From positions 62,001-126,000 of the forward strand of contig CACECO010000002.1 of NCBI GenBank assembly GCA_902558075.1: a stretch of 64,000 nt of DNA, written 5' to 3'. Made by a program: the position numbers and the translations under genes. Shown here in pieces: positions 45,600 through 55,254 of this stretch. Source of the DNA: an uncultured Litorivicinus sp. GTDB lineage: Bacteria; Pseudomonadota; Gammaproteobacteria; Pseudomonadales; Litorivicinaceae. Within the stretch, counting starts at the first letter, position 1, and each line of letters begins with the position of its first letter. The notes under the pieces are model-generated. The model ran no database searches, had not been told where the DNA came from, and saw nothing but the letters and a program-made list of their open reading frames with translations.

Positions 45600-46097
45600 T
45601 TGCAACGGAGCTAATGCCGCTTCGTAATCTGGCTCAGTGGATACCTCTTCAACCAGCTCAACATGCTTTACGATCCCAGCAGGATCAATTACGACCACCG
45701 CCCTGGCAGTCAGACCACGTCTGATGCCCGTCAGGACCGTTACTCCGTAATCATCAGAAAACGTTGATCTAAAGGTGGAAGCTGTCGTTACCCTATCTAG
45801 GCCCTCTGAGGCACAAAATCGTTTTTGGGCATATGGCAAATCCGCGCTAACGCACAAGACTGCGGTATCATTTAAAGATGCTAGTTCTTCGTTGAATCTG
45901 CGAGTACTCGTGGCACATGTAGGAGTATCGATGGAAGGAAAAATATTTAGAACAAGATTTTGACCCACAAAATCAACCAGTTGAATTTCACTGAGATCGT
46001 TTGCAGTTAGAAAAAACTCAGGTGCTTTTTCACCTACAACCGGCAGGTTTCCTTTGACATCGACGATTTCACCCCGCCATCCGATCTTAACTGTCAT
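45591..46097 (-). CDS. tpx: Thiol peroxidase (atypical 2-Cys peroxiredoxin Tpx)
   Basis: A 168-aa peroxiredoxin that reduces hydroperoxides with thioredoxin. The peroxidatic Cys is in DTPTCATS and the resolving Cys in RFCASEG, the spacing expected for Tpx. LPVVGEKAPEF is the usual N-terminal block. Next to msrAB it forms an oxidative-damage unit. Confidence 0.95.
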   Translation of the reverse strand: MTVKIGWRGEIVDVKGNLPVVGEKAPEFFLTANDLSEIQLVDFVGQNLVLNIFPSIDTPTCATSTRRFNEELASLNDTAVLCVSADLPYAQKRFCASEGLDRVTTASTFRSTFSDDYGVTVLTGIRRGLTARAVVVIDPAGIVKHVELVEEVSTEPDYEAALAPLQLS

Positions 46098-46147
46098 ATC
46101 GATTTCCTCCTACCAAGACTCTTCAGGTGGCGGTTTTTGGCTGTTTT

Positions 46148-47215
46148 TCAATTCCGAGCTGCTGAGAATTGTATTAAGTATCTTTCATATCCACGCGCTC
46201 GTAGCTGTGATACCGGGATAAATTCCAAGGCCGCAGAATTGATACAGTAGCGTAACCCAGTTGGTTCTGGGCCGTCTGGAAAAACATGGCCAAGATGTGA
46301 GTCGCCAAATTTAGAGCGCACCTCGACACGCTTCATCCATAGCTTTGTGTCATCTTTTTCGACGATATGTTGCGCCTCAAGCGGCTGCCAAAATGAAGGC
46401 CACCCAGTTCCCGAATCGTATTTATGCAACGAGCTGAACAGCGGTTCGCCACTTACTACATCCACGTAAATACCGTCCACTTTTTGATTCCAAAACTCAT
46501 TTTGAAACGGAGGTTCCGTGCCATCTTCTTGTGTCACTTGATATTGCAGCGGGGACAGTCGCGCACGAATATCTTTAACACTCGGCTTCCGATAGTTACT
46601 TTTCTTAGGACCTGTCTCGCTAAACACCTGAAACGCCTCGTTTTCTGACCACTCTCGGTTTAAGAACTGATCCCGCCCTGAGCGGTATCGATAGAATTTA
46701 TATTGAAGTGTATTACTTTTGTAGTAATCCTGATGATAATCCTCAGCTCGGTAAAAAGTTGGGGCAGGCAGGATCTCTGTGACGATTGGGGCATCGAAAA
46801 TTTTTGAGGCGGCCAAACGCTTTTTTGATTCCAGAGCCAGTGCTTTCTGCTCATCTGAATGCGTAAAAATCACTGTTCGGTATGGCGAACCACGGTCAAC
46901 AAATTGTCCGCCAGCATCGGTGGGATCTATCTGTTTCCAAAAAGTATTAAGTAACGTTCGATAATCGACGATTCGCGGATCATAAGTCACTTCGACTACT
47001 TCAATGTGGCCTGTATCGCCCGTGGTGACCTGCGCGTATGTTGGGTTAGGTATCGATCCACCCGAATACCCAGAGATAACAGAACTCACCCCATGGATGG
47101 ACTCAAATGGCGGCTCCATACACCAAAAACATCCTCCACCAAATGTCGCTTTTTCTGTTTCAGCCAGTAATGAAGAAGAGGCTAGCCAACACAACGTCAT
47201 GAGTGCTTTTTTCAT
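46148..47215 (-). CDS. msrAB: Periplasmic bifunctional methionine sulfoxide reductase MsrAB
   Basis: A 355-aa fusion with a signal peptide ([15 protein letters not shown]). MsrA (about residues 20-180) has [12 protein letters not shown] with the catalytic Cys. MsrB (about residues 215-345) has [28 protein letters not shown] and the catalytic Cys in RYCINSAAL. It repairs both S and R forms of methionine sulfoxide in exported proteins. The signal peptide separates it from cytosolic MsrA/B. It lies between the EamA transporter and tpx, all on the minus strand. Confidence 0.94.
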   Translation of the reverse strand: MKKALMTLCWLASSSLLAETEKATFGGGCFWCMEPPFESIHGVSSVISGYSGGSIPNPTYAQVTTGDTGHIEVVEVTYDPRIVDYRTLLNTFWKQIDPTDAGGQFVDRGSPYRTVIFTHSDEQKALALESKKRLAASKIFDAPIVTEILPAPTFYRAEDYHQDYYKSNTLQYKFYRYRSGRDQFLNREWSENEAFQVFSETGPKKSNYRKPSVKDIRARLSPLQYQVTQEDGTEPPFQNEFWNQKVDGIYVDVVSGEPLFSSLHKYDSGTGWPSFWQPLEAQHIVEKDDTKLWMKRVEVRSKFGDSHLGHVFPDGPEPTGLRYCINSAALEFIPVSQLRARGYERYLIQFSAARN

Positions 47216-47242
47216 CGAAACTCCGTTTAGCGATTTTTCACC

Positions 47243-48148
47243 CTAAAAGTAAGACGTTAGTCTAAAACTACTGAGCTTTGCAACTATTCGTCCATCAATA
47301 ACTGCAAGGCCAGAGGCGATCAACAAATAAGCAATGATGTGTCGCACTGCGAGCTCCTCACCGAGAAAAGCCATACCAAGTCCAGATGCACTTATGGGAA
47401 CTAGGAAAGTAACCAAGACGACATTACTGGCGCCTGCGGTCTGCAAAATGCGAAAGTAGAGAAAGAATGCGAGCGTCGTTGATAGGAAACCAATTCCCAG
47501 CATTGCCAACCAGGGTTCCAACTCAGGCGTAGGAAGCGTCCATGGCTGGTCAAGAAGCATCACCGCTGGGAATATCCATAAAGTCCCGTAGAAAACCTGT
47601 CCCGTTGCGTTGAGCATCGGCGGATTACTTTTCAATCGCTTGGAATAAACAGAACCAAAAGCATAGCAAATCGTTGCGGTTAAGCCTGCTGTCATTCCGA
47701 GCAATGATGCGTCCACGGCAAAAGCGGCTGGCCCAAACAACACCAAAACACCAAAGAATCCAAAGCAAATGCCTACAACTTTAGAGACCGATAAGCGCTC
47801 ATCGAGGGTGAAATGGTGTGCAACTAAGGCCGTCAAAATTGGGGTCGATGCGTTAATAATCGATGCCAGAGATCCTGTGATCTCAGTTTGTCCAAAACTA
47901 ATTAAACTGAAAGGAATCGCATTATTGATCAGTCCAATGAATGCGAATGATCGCCATTGTTCAAAAATAGTTTTCAACGAATACCCAAGAACTTTCAATA
48001 GACAAACCAAACCCACCAACCCAATCAGCAAGCGGCTAAGAACGCTAGTCATCGGGGGCATCGCTTCAAGCATGACTTCCACAAAGAAAAACGATCCACC
48101 CCACACCAGCGAGAGGATCGCGATACGAATCCAGTCAGCGACTGCCAT
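47243..48148 (-). CDS. EamA/DMT-family transporter
   Basis: A 301-aa inner-membrane protein with ten predicted helices in two EamA repeats. LSLVWGGSFFFVEVMLEAM is the N-terminal DMT block, and the second repeat begins near GLTATICYAFGSVYSKRL. Typical substrates are amino acids, metabolites or drugs; none can be assigned. It starts the minus-strand EamA-msrAB-tpx set and is divergent from the peptidase gene at 48189. Confidence 0.9.
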   Translation of the reverse strand: MAVADWIRIAILSLVWGGSFFFVEVMLEAMPPMTSVLSRLLIGLVGLVCLLKVLGYSLKTIFEQWRSFAFIGLINNAIPFSLISFGQTEITGSLASIINASTPILTALVAHHFTLDERLSVSKVVGICFGFFGVLVLFGPAAFAVDASLLGMTAGLTATICYAFGSVYSKRLKSNPPMLNATGQVFYGTLWIFPAVMLLDQPWTLPTPELEPWLAMLGIGFLSTTLAFFLYFRILQTAGASNVVLVTFLVPISASGLGMAFLGEELAVRHIIAYLLIASGLAVIDGRIVAKLSSFRLTSYF

Positions 48149-48188
48149 AAGACCTCACAATATTAAGCGGCTAGCGTACACTAGGCAC

Positions 48189-50243
48189 ATGCAAACCCCA
48201 ACGACAGACAATGCTTGGCTCAGAGCCGCCAACTGGAGGGAAGTTCTGGATGACCCAGAGTCACTGCCTCCTGAGATTCGGAGCTTTCTCCAGTCGCAGA
48301 ATGAAACAGCAGAATCTTGGCTCGGCGGTCCTGGCTCGCGTCAGTGGATCATCGATGAACTGAAAGCAGCCATTCGTGATCGTGACGATTCAGTCCCAGT
48401 CGAAGATGGTGACTACAGCTATTGGCAACGGTTTATTGAGGGTGCGGAACATCCTGACTTTCTGCGCCAGACGCATCAGAGTGATCCCGAGATTTTACTG
48501 TGCGGTGATGATCGAGCAGCTAATCATCCTTACTACGATATCGGTGCTGCGGATCACTCTCCGAATCATGAATTGTTCGCTGTCACGGAAGATAGGCAAG
48601 GTTCTGAGCGCTATACCCTCACACTCTTTAAAGCTGGCTGTCAGAATCCAATCGAATCCCCTCTCACGGATTGTCGCGGCGATTTCGAATGGAGTACCGA
48701 CAGTCGCAAGTTGCTGTACACACGACTTGATGAGAACCAGCGCCCGAGTACTGTCTGGTGCCATACAATCGGTACACAGCAAACAGATGACCACCTGGTC
48801 TATCGATTAGAGCATCCAGGTCGTTTTATCGGATTGGGTAGAACAAGCTCTGACGCCTGGATCACGATCGACATTCACGATCATCAAACCAACCAGAGTT
48901 TTTTGTTACCAGCAGACCTCGATAACCTCTGTCCAATTGCTGTCACGGATTGGATCGAGGGACTTGAATACGAACTTGAACATGCTGATCCCTACCTAAT
49001 TATTCGTGGTAATCATGGGTATGAGGATTTTGCACTATACCGGGCGCCAAAACCGACAGCGGAAACTCGGAGTAACCCGGAAGCCTGGGACACGCTTTGG
49101 ATCCCTAAAAAGGGTGCCTTATTCAGTGATTATGAAGTCCTCGAGAATCACTGGGTCATTGAATACTCAGAGGAAGGCTGCGGTCGTTATCTGATCGCTG
49201 AGCCAAACCCAACAGCATTCGAAATCCGCCAAGAACTCGAGTTATCGACCTCGATTCATGATACGCACCTAGATCCGCTACCTGGATATCACCGCGATAT
49301 GATTCGAATGCTGATCTCAACGCCAGCAATGCCCCCCGAGGTGCGTGAAATTGATCTGACGACTGGAAATTTCAAACAACTCAAAGTGTCTACTCCGCCC
49401 AATGGTCATGATAATTCGAACTACATCGTGCAGCGATCGTATGGCATTTCAAGCGACGGACAACACATTCCACTGACAATCGTCCATCATCGAGACCTCA
49501 CGCCACACTCTGAAAGCCCTTTACTATTGACAGGCTATGGCGCCTACGGAATGAGTTTGACACCAGGCTTCAGTGCGAGCAGACGCACGCTGCTGACACG
49601 GGGAGTCATCCACGTCACAGCCCATGTTCGTGGCGGTATGGAAAATGGATATCAGTGGTATCGTTCTGGTCGGATGACAGACAAAGATCAATCCTTCAAC
49701 GATTTCATTGGCGCCGCCGAAACATTGATTCGGGATGGCTGGACTTCCGCTGGAAACATTATTCTGCATGGCGGCAGCGCTGGCGGTTTATTGGTGGGTA
49801 CGACGGTCATGCGCCGACCTGAGCTGTTCAGAGGCGTGATCGCAGACGTCCCTTTCGTCGATGTACTCGAAACGATGCTAGACGCCGACTTGCCACTCAC
49901 GCCACCAGAATGGCCGGAGTGGGGCAACCCCATTGAATCAATGGATGCCAAACGCAGACTGGGCCACTTATCGCCAACACAGATGGTCGAAAAACGGCCC
50001 TATCCTTGTATTCTTGCAACCGCTGGACTCACGGATCCGCGAGTAACGTATTGGGAGCCCGCACGATGGATTCATCGTCTTCAGGCAATTGCCGAGGGTG
50101 GTCCATTTCTCTTATATACCGAGCTCAATGCCGGGCACGGAGGACCAAGCGGACGCTATGCCGGCCTACATGATATTGCCCGAATCTATCAGGCAGTGAT
50201 CCAGTTATTTGATTTACCAAAGGAAGCGCCCTATGCCATTTAA
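48189..50243 (+). CDS. Prolyl oligopeptidase-family serine peptidase (oligopeptidase B-like)
   Basis: A 684-aa S9A peptidase. The N-terminal beta-propeller is recognisable in its SPNHELFAV and DFEWSTDSRKLLYT repeats. The catalytic domain has GYGAYGMSLTP, HVRGGMENG and the Ser in GGSAGGLLVG. The Asp is in GLTDPRVTYWEP and the His in NAGHGGPSG. The acidic pocket and REDE-type residues fit oligopeptidase B. I start at the ATG at 48189; the frame is open to 47769, but that part overlaps the EamA gene. It cleaves small peptides in the cytoplasm. Confidence 0.9.
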   Translation: MQTPTTDNAWLRAANWREVLDDPESLPPEIRSFLQSQNETAESWLGGPGSRQWIIDELKAAIRDRDDSVPVEDGDYSYWQRFIEGAEHPDFLRQTHQSDPEILLCGDDRAANHPYYDIGAADHSPNHELFAVTEDRQGSERYTLTLFKAGCQNPIESPLTDCRGDFEWSTDSRKLLYTRLDENQRPSTVWCHTIGTQQTDDHLVYRLEHPGRFIGLGRTSSDAWITIDIHDHQTNQSFLLPADLDNLCPIAVTDWIEGLEYELEHADPYLIIRGNHGYEDFALYRAPKPTAETRSNPEAWDTLWIPKKGALFSDYEVLENHWVIEYSEEGCGRYLIAEPNPTAFEIRQELELSTSIHDTHLDPLPGYHRDMIRMLISTPAMPPEVREIDLTTGNFKQLKVSTPPNGHDNSNYIVQRSYGISSDGQHIPLTIVHHRDLTPHSESPLLLTGYGAYGMSLTPGFSASRRTLLTRGVIHVTAHVRGGMENGYQWYRSGRMTDKDQSFNDFIGAAETLIRDGWTSAGNIILHGGSAGGLLVGTTVMRRPELFRGVIADVPFVDVLETMLDADLPLTPPEWPEWGNPIESMDAKRRLGHLSPTQMVEKRPYPCILATAGLTDPRVTYWEPARWIHRLQAIAEGGPFLLYTELNAGHGGPSGRYAGLHDIARIYQAVIQLFDLPKEAPYAI

Positions 50244-50913
50244 GATTGATTGGCAGACGATCGACGACGTCCTACTTGATATGGACGGTACACTCCTCGA
50301 TCTTCATTATGACGCAACATTTTGGTTGAAGACTGTGTACTCAATTGTCGCAAGTTTCACTGGAGAATCTGAAACCGAGATCCGTGATCGGTTTCAAAAA
50401 GAACTGAAAAAGCACGAGGGGACACTTGCTTGGTATTGCACAGACCGTTGGGCAGAGTTCTTTGGTATCGACCTTATCGAAGCGAAAAAACAACTTGCGC
50501 ATCTTATTCGGTACCGACCACATGCGAAGCAATTTCTCGAGGCATTGCGACCTTTGCCGCTAAGAACCATCATCGCCACTAACGCGCACCCTGACGTGGT
50601 CCAACTGAAACTGGATGTTATCCCCTTAAGCACATTGGTCGATGGCATTGTTTCTAGTCATCAATATGGCGTTGCCAAAGAGCACCCAAATTTTTGGAAT
50701 GCGTTATTCGATGAGTATTCGATCGATCCAAATCGTGCGGTATTTATGGACGATTCGCCAAGAGTCTTGGACGCTGCAGATCGCGCAGGCATCCGAGAAA
50801 TTGTCGAAATTAGGCACCCCAATTTATCTGAACCACCCCGCACCAGATGGAAACATGGTATTGATGACTTCGATACGCTGTTACCTGAATTATTGGCTTT
50901 AGGACAACAATGA
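50233..50913 (+). CDS. yrfG: HAD-family hydrolase (YrfG-like nucleotidase)
   Basis: A 226-aa haloacid-dehalogenase-superfamily phosphatase. The nucleophile motif is DMDGTLLDLHYD, motif II is TNAHPD, and motif IV is MDDSPRVLDAA. E. coli YrfG hydrolyses GMP/IMP. The yrfG-hslR-hslO-pckA order is the same here. The ATG at 50233 is inside the end of the peptidase gene (11 bp overlap); the stop overlaps hslR as ATGA. Confidence 0.92.
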   Translation: MPFKIDWQTIDDVLLDMDGTLLDLHYDATFWLKTVYSIVASFTGESETEIRDRFQKELKKHEGTLAWYCTDRWAEFFGIDLIEAKKQLAHLIRYRPHAKQFLEALRPLPLRTIIATNAHPDVVQLKLDVIPLSTLVDGIVSSHQYGVAKEHPNFWNALFDEYSIDPNRAVFMDDSPRVLDAADRAGIREIVEIRHPNLSEPPRTRWKHGIDDFDTLLPELLALGQQ

Positions 50914-51296
50914 GCGAAGTAAGGCTCGATAAGTGGTTGTGGGCAGCTCGTTTTTTCAAAACACGAAGGCTTGCTCGTGATGCCATTGATGGCGGCAAGA
51001 TCCACATTGATGATGTTAAAGCAAAACCATCCAAGGTAGTTACACCAGGTCTCGAAATTGAAATTTCGAGAGGACAAACCGATATGACTGTGATCGTACG
51101 CAGTGTTCGTGAAGATCGTCGGCCTGCACCTGAAGCACAACTACTTTACGAAGAGACTCCCGACTCGATTCAAAAGCGTGAGACAAAAAAGGATTTGAAT
51201 CGGTTTTCTCGTGCAGGATTCCAGCCGGCAGATCATCGTCCAAATAAACGGGAACGCCGCCAGATGACCAAGTTAAAAGGAATTTTTAATGACTGA
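50910..51296 (+). CDS. hslR: Heat-shock protein Hsp15, ribosome-associated S4-domain protein
   Basis: A 128-aa S4 RNA-binding protein. VRLDKWLWAARFFKTRRLARDAIDGG is the S4 domain (I quote its ends only: VRLDKWLWAA and KIHIDD). A basic C-terminal tail (NKRERRQMTK) helps bind the 50S subunit. It recycles nascent-chain-carrying large subunits after heat shock. It overlaps both neighbours slightly, in the conserved heat-shock cluster. Confidence 0.95.
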   Translation: MSEVRLDKWLWAARFFKTRRLARDAIDGGKIHIDDVKAKPSKVVTPGLEIEISRGQTDMTVIVRSVREDRRPAPEAQLLYEETPDSIQKRETKKDLNRFSRAGFQPADHRPNKRERRQMTKLKGIFND

Positions 51297-52177
51297 TCTA
51301 ACAGATGACCAAGATTCAGTCCGCCGTTATCTGTGTGACCTAGTACCGGATGCACGACTCATGACCGTGCACCTTGGCAAAACCAAAAATAAAATGCTTG
51401 ATCATCAGAAAATGCCTATGGTTGTCAAAACTTTGTGTGAAGAACTCGTTGCAGCAGCCTGTCTTCTATCCCATATGCTGAAATTTGATGGCCAAATGAT
51501 TCTTCCGATTAAAGGTTCTGGGCCAATTACAATGATGGTCGCTGAATGCTCCTCCGAAGGCCACATTCGATCGACAGCTCAGTGGGCTGAAGTTGGGAAC
51601 GCAAGCACCTTTGAGGACCTTGTTGGAACAGGCTATTTAGCAGTCACCGTAGATCCGCGACAGGGAGCGATACCAAGGTATCGTTCCATTGGAATCAGGC
51701 TCGATCTCGGGTTGCCTTAATCACTATTTTGAGAATTCTGAACAATTGGACACCAAGTTGTGGCTCGCCACCAACCAATTGACTGTTGGAGGGCTATTGA
51801 TCCAACGAATCCCAGAAGAAGGTGGGCAATCGCTTCAAGGATACTCAAACTGGGAGACACTCTCGACACTCGCCAACACTATTACTGATCACGAGCTTGC
51901 CTCGGACGCAGGTCCACTTCTGATTTATAAGTTATTTCATGAACTGGATCCTCGGGGTTTTGATCCATGGACCGTTGAGTTCGGCTGCTCGTGCTCTAGG
52001 GAACGAGCCGCCCGTGCACTGAGAGCGCTTGGCGAAACAGAGCTTAAACAACTGTTCATAGAACAGCCTTCACTCACGCTCGATTGCCATTTTTGCGGAC
52101 AGGTATACCAATATGATCAGGCTGACTTAGAATGGCTGCTATCTGATCAGCCACCGAGGTCTGACACGTTACAATGA
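51289..52177 (+). pseudogene. hslO: Hsp33 redox chaperone gene with a single frameshift
   Basis: The two parts of Hsp33 lie in adjacent frames. The first (51289-51720) reads correctly through AVTVDPRQG, then runs out of family sequence and stops at 51718-51720. The second frame gives RERYQGIVPLESGS from about 51662, matching the Hsp33 core, and continues to 52177. It has the zinc-switch cysteines CSC and CHFC. The join is at about 51661-51667, where two bases seem to be missing (or one extra). Apart from this the gene is full length and well conserved, so it could be a sequencing error, a recent mutation or a +1 recoding site. Hsp33 is normally activated by oxidation and heat. Its stop overlaps the next gene as ATGA. 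Confidence 0.85.
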
Positions 52178-53688
52178 AAACCGATTGGGCAAGTCGTTAC
52201 GACGACCTCACCATAGCCGAACTGGTCGAACACGCACTCACCCTCGGTGAAGGTCAATTATCCGCCAAAGGCGCTTTAATCGTGTCCACCGAACGTCACT
52301 CTGAAGTGCAACGTTTCATTGTGAATGAACCCTCTGTGAGCGATGTGATTAGGGCAGATGCCCAGTTCAAACTACTCGATAGCGGAGTTTTCAAATCAAT
52401 TTGGGAACGCGTCAAAGACGATATTGTTGAACGCGACCGCTATCGAATCCATGCTCAAATGGGCGTCAATGCAGAGATCGCTGTTCCACTCGAAATGACA
52501 ACTTTAACTGCGTGGCACGCCATGAGCTGTCATCATTTGTGCCATGTCCCCGAAGAGTTTAACCCGCGCGAAAAGCCGGAATGGAAATTGATCTGGGCAC
52601 CCATTTCTAGTTTTGGTGACGCAGAGACTCTCACGCATGAGGGCGGTATCGTCTTAATCCACGTCGGAAAACGTCGGATTTTGATGGGAGGAGATCTCAC
52701 AACCGGTGAAATGCGTCGAACCTTGCTCACACTTCTGGGGTTGATCCTACCTGAAAAAGACACACTGCCTTTGCACGGTGCCGCTTCTCAAGGCGATGGA
52801 GAAATTAGTCTATTCTTAGGTCCAGCCGGTACTCAAAAAACAACCTGGGCTCTTCGTTGTGGCCAATTGATTGGTGACCGCGGATTATCTTGGTCAAATG
52901 CAGGATTGCATCGACTTGCCGATGGCTGTCGACTGCACCTGGATCACAATCTCCCGATTAGTCTTGATGAAGCATTACGATTTGGCACCATCGCCGAAAA
53001 CTTAGCACTAGGGAACGACCGCGAGCCGCTACTGACAGATCCCGAGGCTGACTCAGCAGTGCGCATACCCACACACTTAGTTCTTCCTCTGACGCGACTC
53101 AACGCCAATCAAGCGTCTGATACGCCAGGTCCAAGCCAATTAGTCATTCTCGCGACAGACCCCTTAGGCGTCCTACCTCCGCTCTCCAAAATCACACGAG
53201 AGCAATGCCTTGCTTGGTTTATTTTAGGATACGGTAATCACCTAGGCCCCCAGGAAAAACGGCAGGCCGAGATCGATATTCGGTTCACACCGGGCTTCAT
53301 GGATACGCTTTTACCGAGAAATCTCGATGACTACGTCTTTATCTTAGACAACTTATTAGCAGCACACGATACGCGATGTTTTCTCGTGAATGCTGGATGG
53401 CATGGTGGACAGGCAGGGCAAGGTGACCCATTGTCCACGTCAGAAGAAAGTGCGGTCATCACAGGCATGTATTACTGCACTGATTGGGAGCCATTTGGAT
53501 CTCTTGGCCTATCAGTTCCGGCTGGTCAATCGGAAACTGCGGGTCCATGGCACCCAAGAGAGCGCTGGCCAGAGGCGAGCAACTACAATGTCAACGAGTC
53601 ACATTTGATCCAAGCAATCACAGATGAACTACAGCGGACCGAAGATCCACAGCGATGGCTAAAAGCCTTGGAAATTGAGTGCAATTAA
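52174..53688 (+). CDS. Divergent PEP carboxykinase homologue, probably catalytically altered
   Basis: A 504-aa protein homologous to ATP-dependent PEP carboxykinase, in the pckA position after hslO. The PckA skeleton is clear: GGDLTTGEMRRT, LPLHGAAS, P-loop GPAGTQKTT, LIGDRGLSW and ATDPLGVLPPLSKIT. Compared by eye with E. coli PckA, the Mn ligand Lys213 is Arg and Asp269 is Arg; only His232 is kept. Tyr207 is Thr, Arg333 is Lys, and the FEGGCYAK block reads LADGCRLHL. Nucleotide binding may survive, but decarboxylation is unlikely. It could be a regulatory pseudoenzyme or have a new substrate. The frame is intact, so it is not simply decaying. It overlaps gshA by 10 bp. Confidence 0.8.
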   Translation: MKTDWASRYDDLTIAELVEHALTLGEGQLSAKGALIVSTERHSEVQRFIVNEPSVSDVIRADAQFKLLDSGVFKSIWERVKDDIVERDRYRIHAQMGVNAEIAVPLEMTTLTAWHAMSCHHLCHVPEEFNPREKPEWKLIWAPISSFGDAETLTHEGGIVLIHVGKRRILMGGDLTTGEMRRTLLTLLGLILPEKDTLPLHGAASQGDGEISLFLGPAGTQKTTWALRCGQLIGDRGLSWSNAGLHRLADGCRLHLDHNLPISLDEALRFGTIAENLALGNDREPLLTDPEADSAVRIPTHLVLPLTRLNANQASDTPGPSQLVILATDPLGVLPPLSKITREQCLAWFILGYGNHLGPQEKRQAEIDIRFTPGFMDTLLPRNLDDYVFILDNLLAAHDTRCFLVNAGWHGGQAGQGDPLSTSEESAVITGMYYCTDWEPFGSLGLSVPAGQSETAGPWHPRERWPEASNYNVNESHLIQAITDELQRTEDPQRWLKALEIECN

Positions 53689-55253
53689 AACTACCGACGA
53701 TCTCTCCGCATATCCTGCAAGAAACCCACTTCGGTGTTTTGAGCCAACTCTTGACGGGCATGCGATTTGGGCTCGAAAAAGAAGGTCTTCGTGTCGACCG
53801 GGTCTCTGGTAACCTGGCACAAACCCCACATCCAAAGGATCTTGGTTCTGCACTCACGCATCCGCACATCACCACGGATTATTCTGAGGCCCTATTAGAA
53901 TTTGTCACCGGAACGCATGAATCGCCACACGCAGCGATACAAGAACTTGAAGAACTACATATATTTGCAAGCTCCGTGCTGAAAGACGAGCGTATTTGGC
54001 CGCTATCCATGCCGTGCCAATTACCTGAATCGGACTCCGATATTCCACTTGCGTATTATGGGGAGTCCCACATTGGCCGGTTGAAAACCGTGTATCGCCG
54101 CGGACTTGGATTTCGCTATGGCAGGCAAATGCAAACCATAGCTGGGATCCATTTCAATCTGTCATTCAGTGATGATTTATGGGCTTGGAAAGCTGCACTC
54201 GACGGTCATCCCGACGGCACTGATCGTCGTCTCATTCGTGATCATGGATACTTCCACACAATTCGCAATTTTCGTCGAATCCAATGGCTAATTATGCTGC
54301 TGACCGGATCAAGCCCATCAGTTGATGAAAGCTTTCGTTTGCTTGCCACTGATCGATTTACGGTAACTGGCCGAACACGCCTCGCAGAGGGGGCAACGAG
54401 CCTCCGTATGAGCGATCTGGGCTATCAATCTGCAACGCAAGAATCAATCAATATCTGCTTCAATCGTTTGGATACTTATTGCGATACATTATCCAATGCA
54501 GTGCATCACCCGTGGCCAACCTATGAAGGCTTAGGGCTGAAAGATGACCATGGATTCAAGCAACTGAATACTGCGGTGTTACAGATTGAGAATGAGTATT
54601 ACTCAAGCATCCGGCCAAAGCGTATTCAACGATCTGGAGAACGACCTGTTCGCGCACTCATAAATCGCGGCGTTGAATATCTTGAGGTGCGTGCAATCGA
54701 TTTAAATCCATTTGCTCGCAACGGAATCTCAGAGCATGAGGCATCTTTGATTACGTTACTTATGACCGCATCAGCACTTGCAGACAGCCCACTAAATACA
54801 ACCGAGGAGTCCATCGCCATCGATGGCATCAATGCACGCACAAGTTGGGCTGGTCGGAGACCTGGACAACGATTTGATGAACACTCGACGTTCAAGCAGG
54901 CAGGTCTCAAGTTCCTCGGATCACTCGACCTGGTCGCTGAGGCTCTCAATACTGCTTTTCATACAGAAAGTTTTACAGGTGCACTCGAAGATGCGCGCTT
55001 AAGGCTCATTGGGACCTGCCCGTTACTCTCTGAAGAAATCGAACGAACGGTTATCCAAAACGGGCATTTAGAACTTGGGCTCACGCGTGCAAATCAGCAT
55101 CACGACAGTTGGCAAACAGTAAATTTAACTCCCGAAAAGTTGGCTACTATGCGGCGGGAAGCGCAAGAAAGTCTGACGACCGAACAACAAATGGCTGCAT
55201 CAAACGAGGGCTCCTTTGATGCCTTCGTTGATGCATACATTCACCAACCATAG
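53679..55253 (+). CDS. gshA: Glutamate-cysteine ligase (type 1)
   Basis: A 524-aa ATP-grasp-like enzyme that makes gamma-glutamylcysteine, the first step to glutathione. GLEKEGLRVD, TDYSEALLEFVTGTH, YGRQMQTIAGIHFNLSF and YLEVRAIDLNPF are the family blocks. The GTG start at 53679 overlaps the preceding gene by 10 bp. Glutathione would serve GrxC (21008). The stop is 1 bp before the convergent FKBP gene. Confidence 0.95.
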   Translation: MQLKLPTISPHILQETHFGVLSQLLTGMRFGLEKEGLRVDRVSGNLAQTPHPKDLGSALTHPHITTDYSEALLEFVTGTHESPHAAIQELEELHIFASSVLKDERIWPLSMPCQLPESDSDIPLAYYGESHIGRLKTVYRRGLGFRYGRQMQTIAGIHFNLSFSDDLWAWKAALDGHPDGTDRRLIRDHGYFHTIRNFRRIQWLIMLLTGSSPSVDESFRLLATDRFTVTGRTRLAEGATSLRMSDLGYQSATQESINICFNRLDTYCDTLSNAVHHPWPTYEGLGLKDDHGFKQLNTAVLQIENEYYSSIRPKRIQRSGERPVRALINRGVEYLEVRAIDLNPFARNGISEHEASLITLLMTASALADSPLNTTEESIAIDGINARTSWAGRRPGQRFDEHSTFKQAGLKFLGSLDLVAEALNTAFHTESFTGALEDARLRLIGTCPLLSEEIERTVIQNGHLELGLTRANQHHDSWQTVNLTPEKLATMRREAQESLTTEQQMAASNEGSFDAFVDAYIHQP

Positions 55254-55254
55254 A

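Noticed and set aside
47769-48188. 140-codon N-terminal extension of the S9 peptidase
   Set aside because: It overlaps the EamA transporter on the opposite strand and lacks family sequence; the ATG at 48189 starts the recognisable protein.
51655-51720. Programmed +1 frameshifting in hslO
   Set aside because: No slippery codon with an adjacent stop or stimulatory structure is evident, as in prfB-type sites; a mutation or sequence error is simpler.
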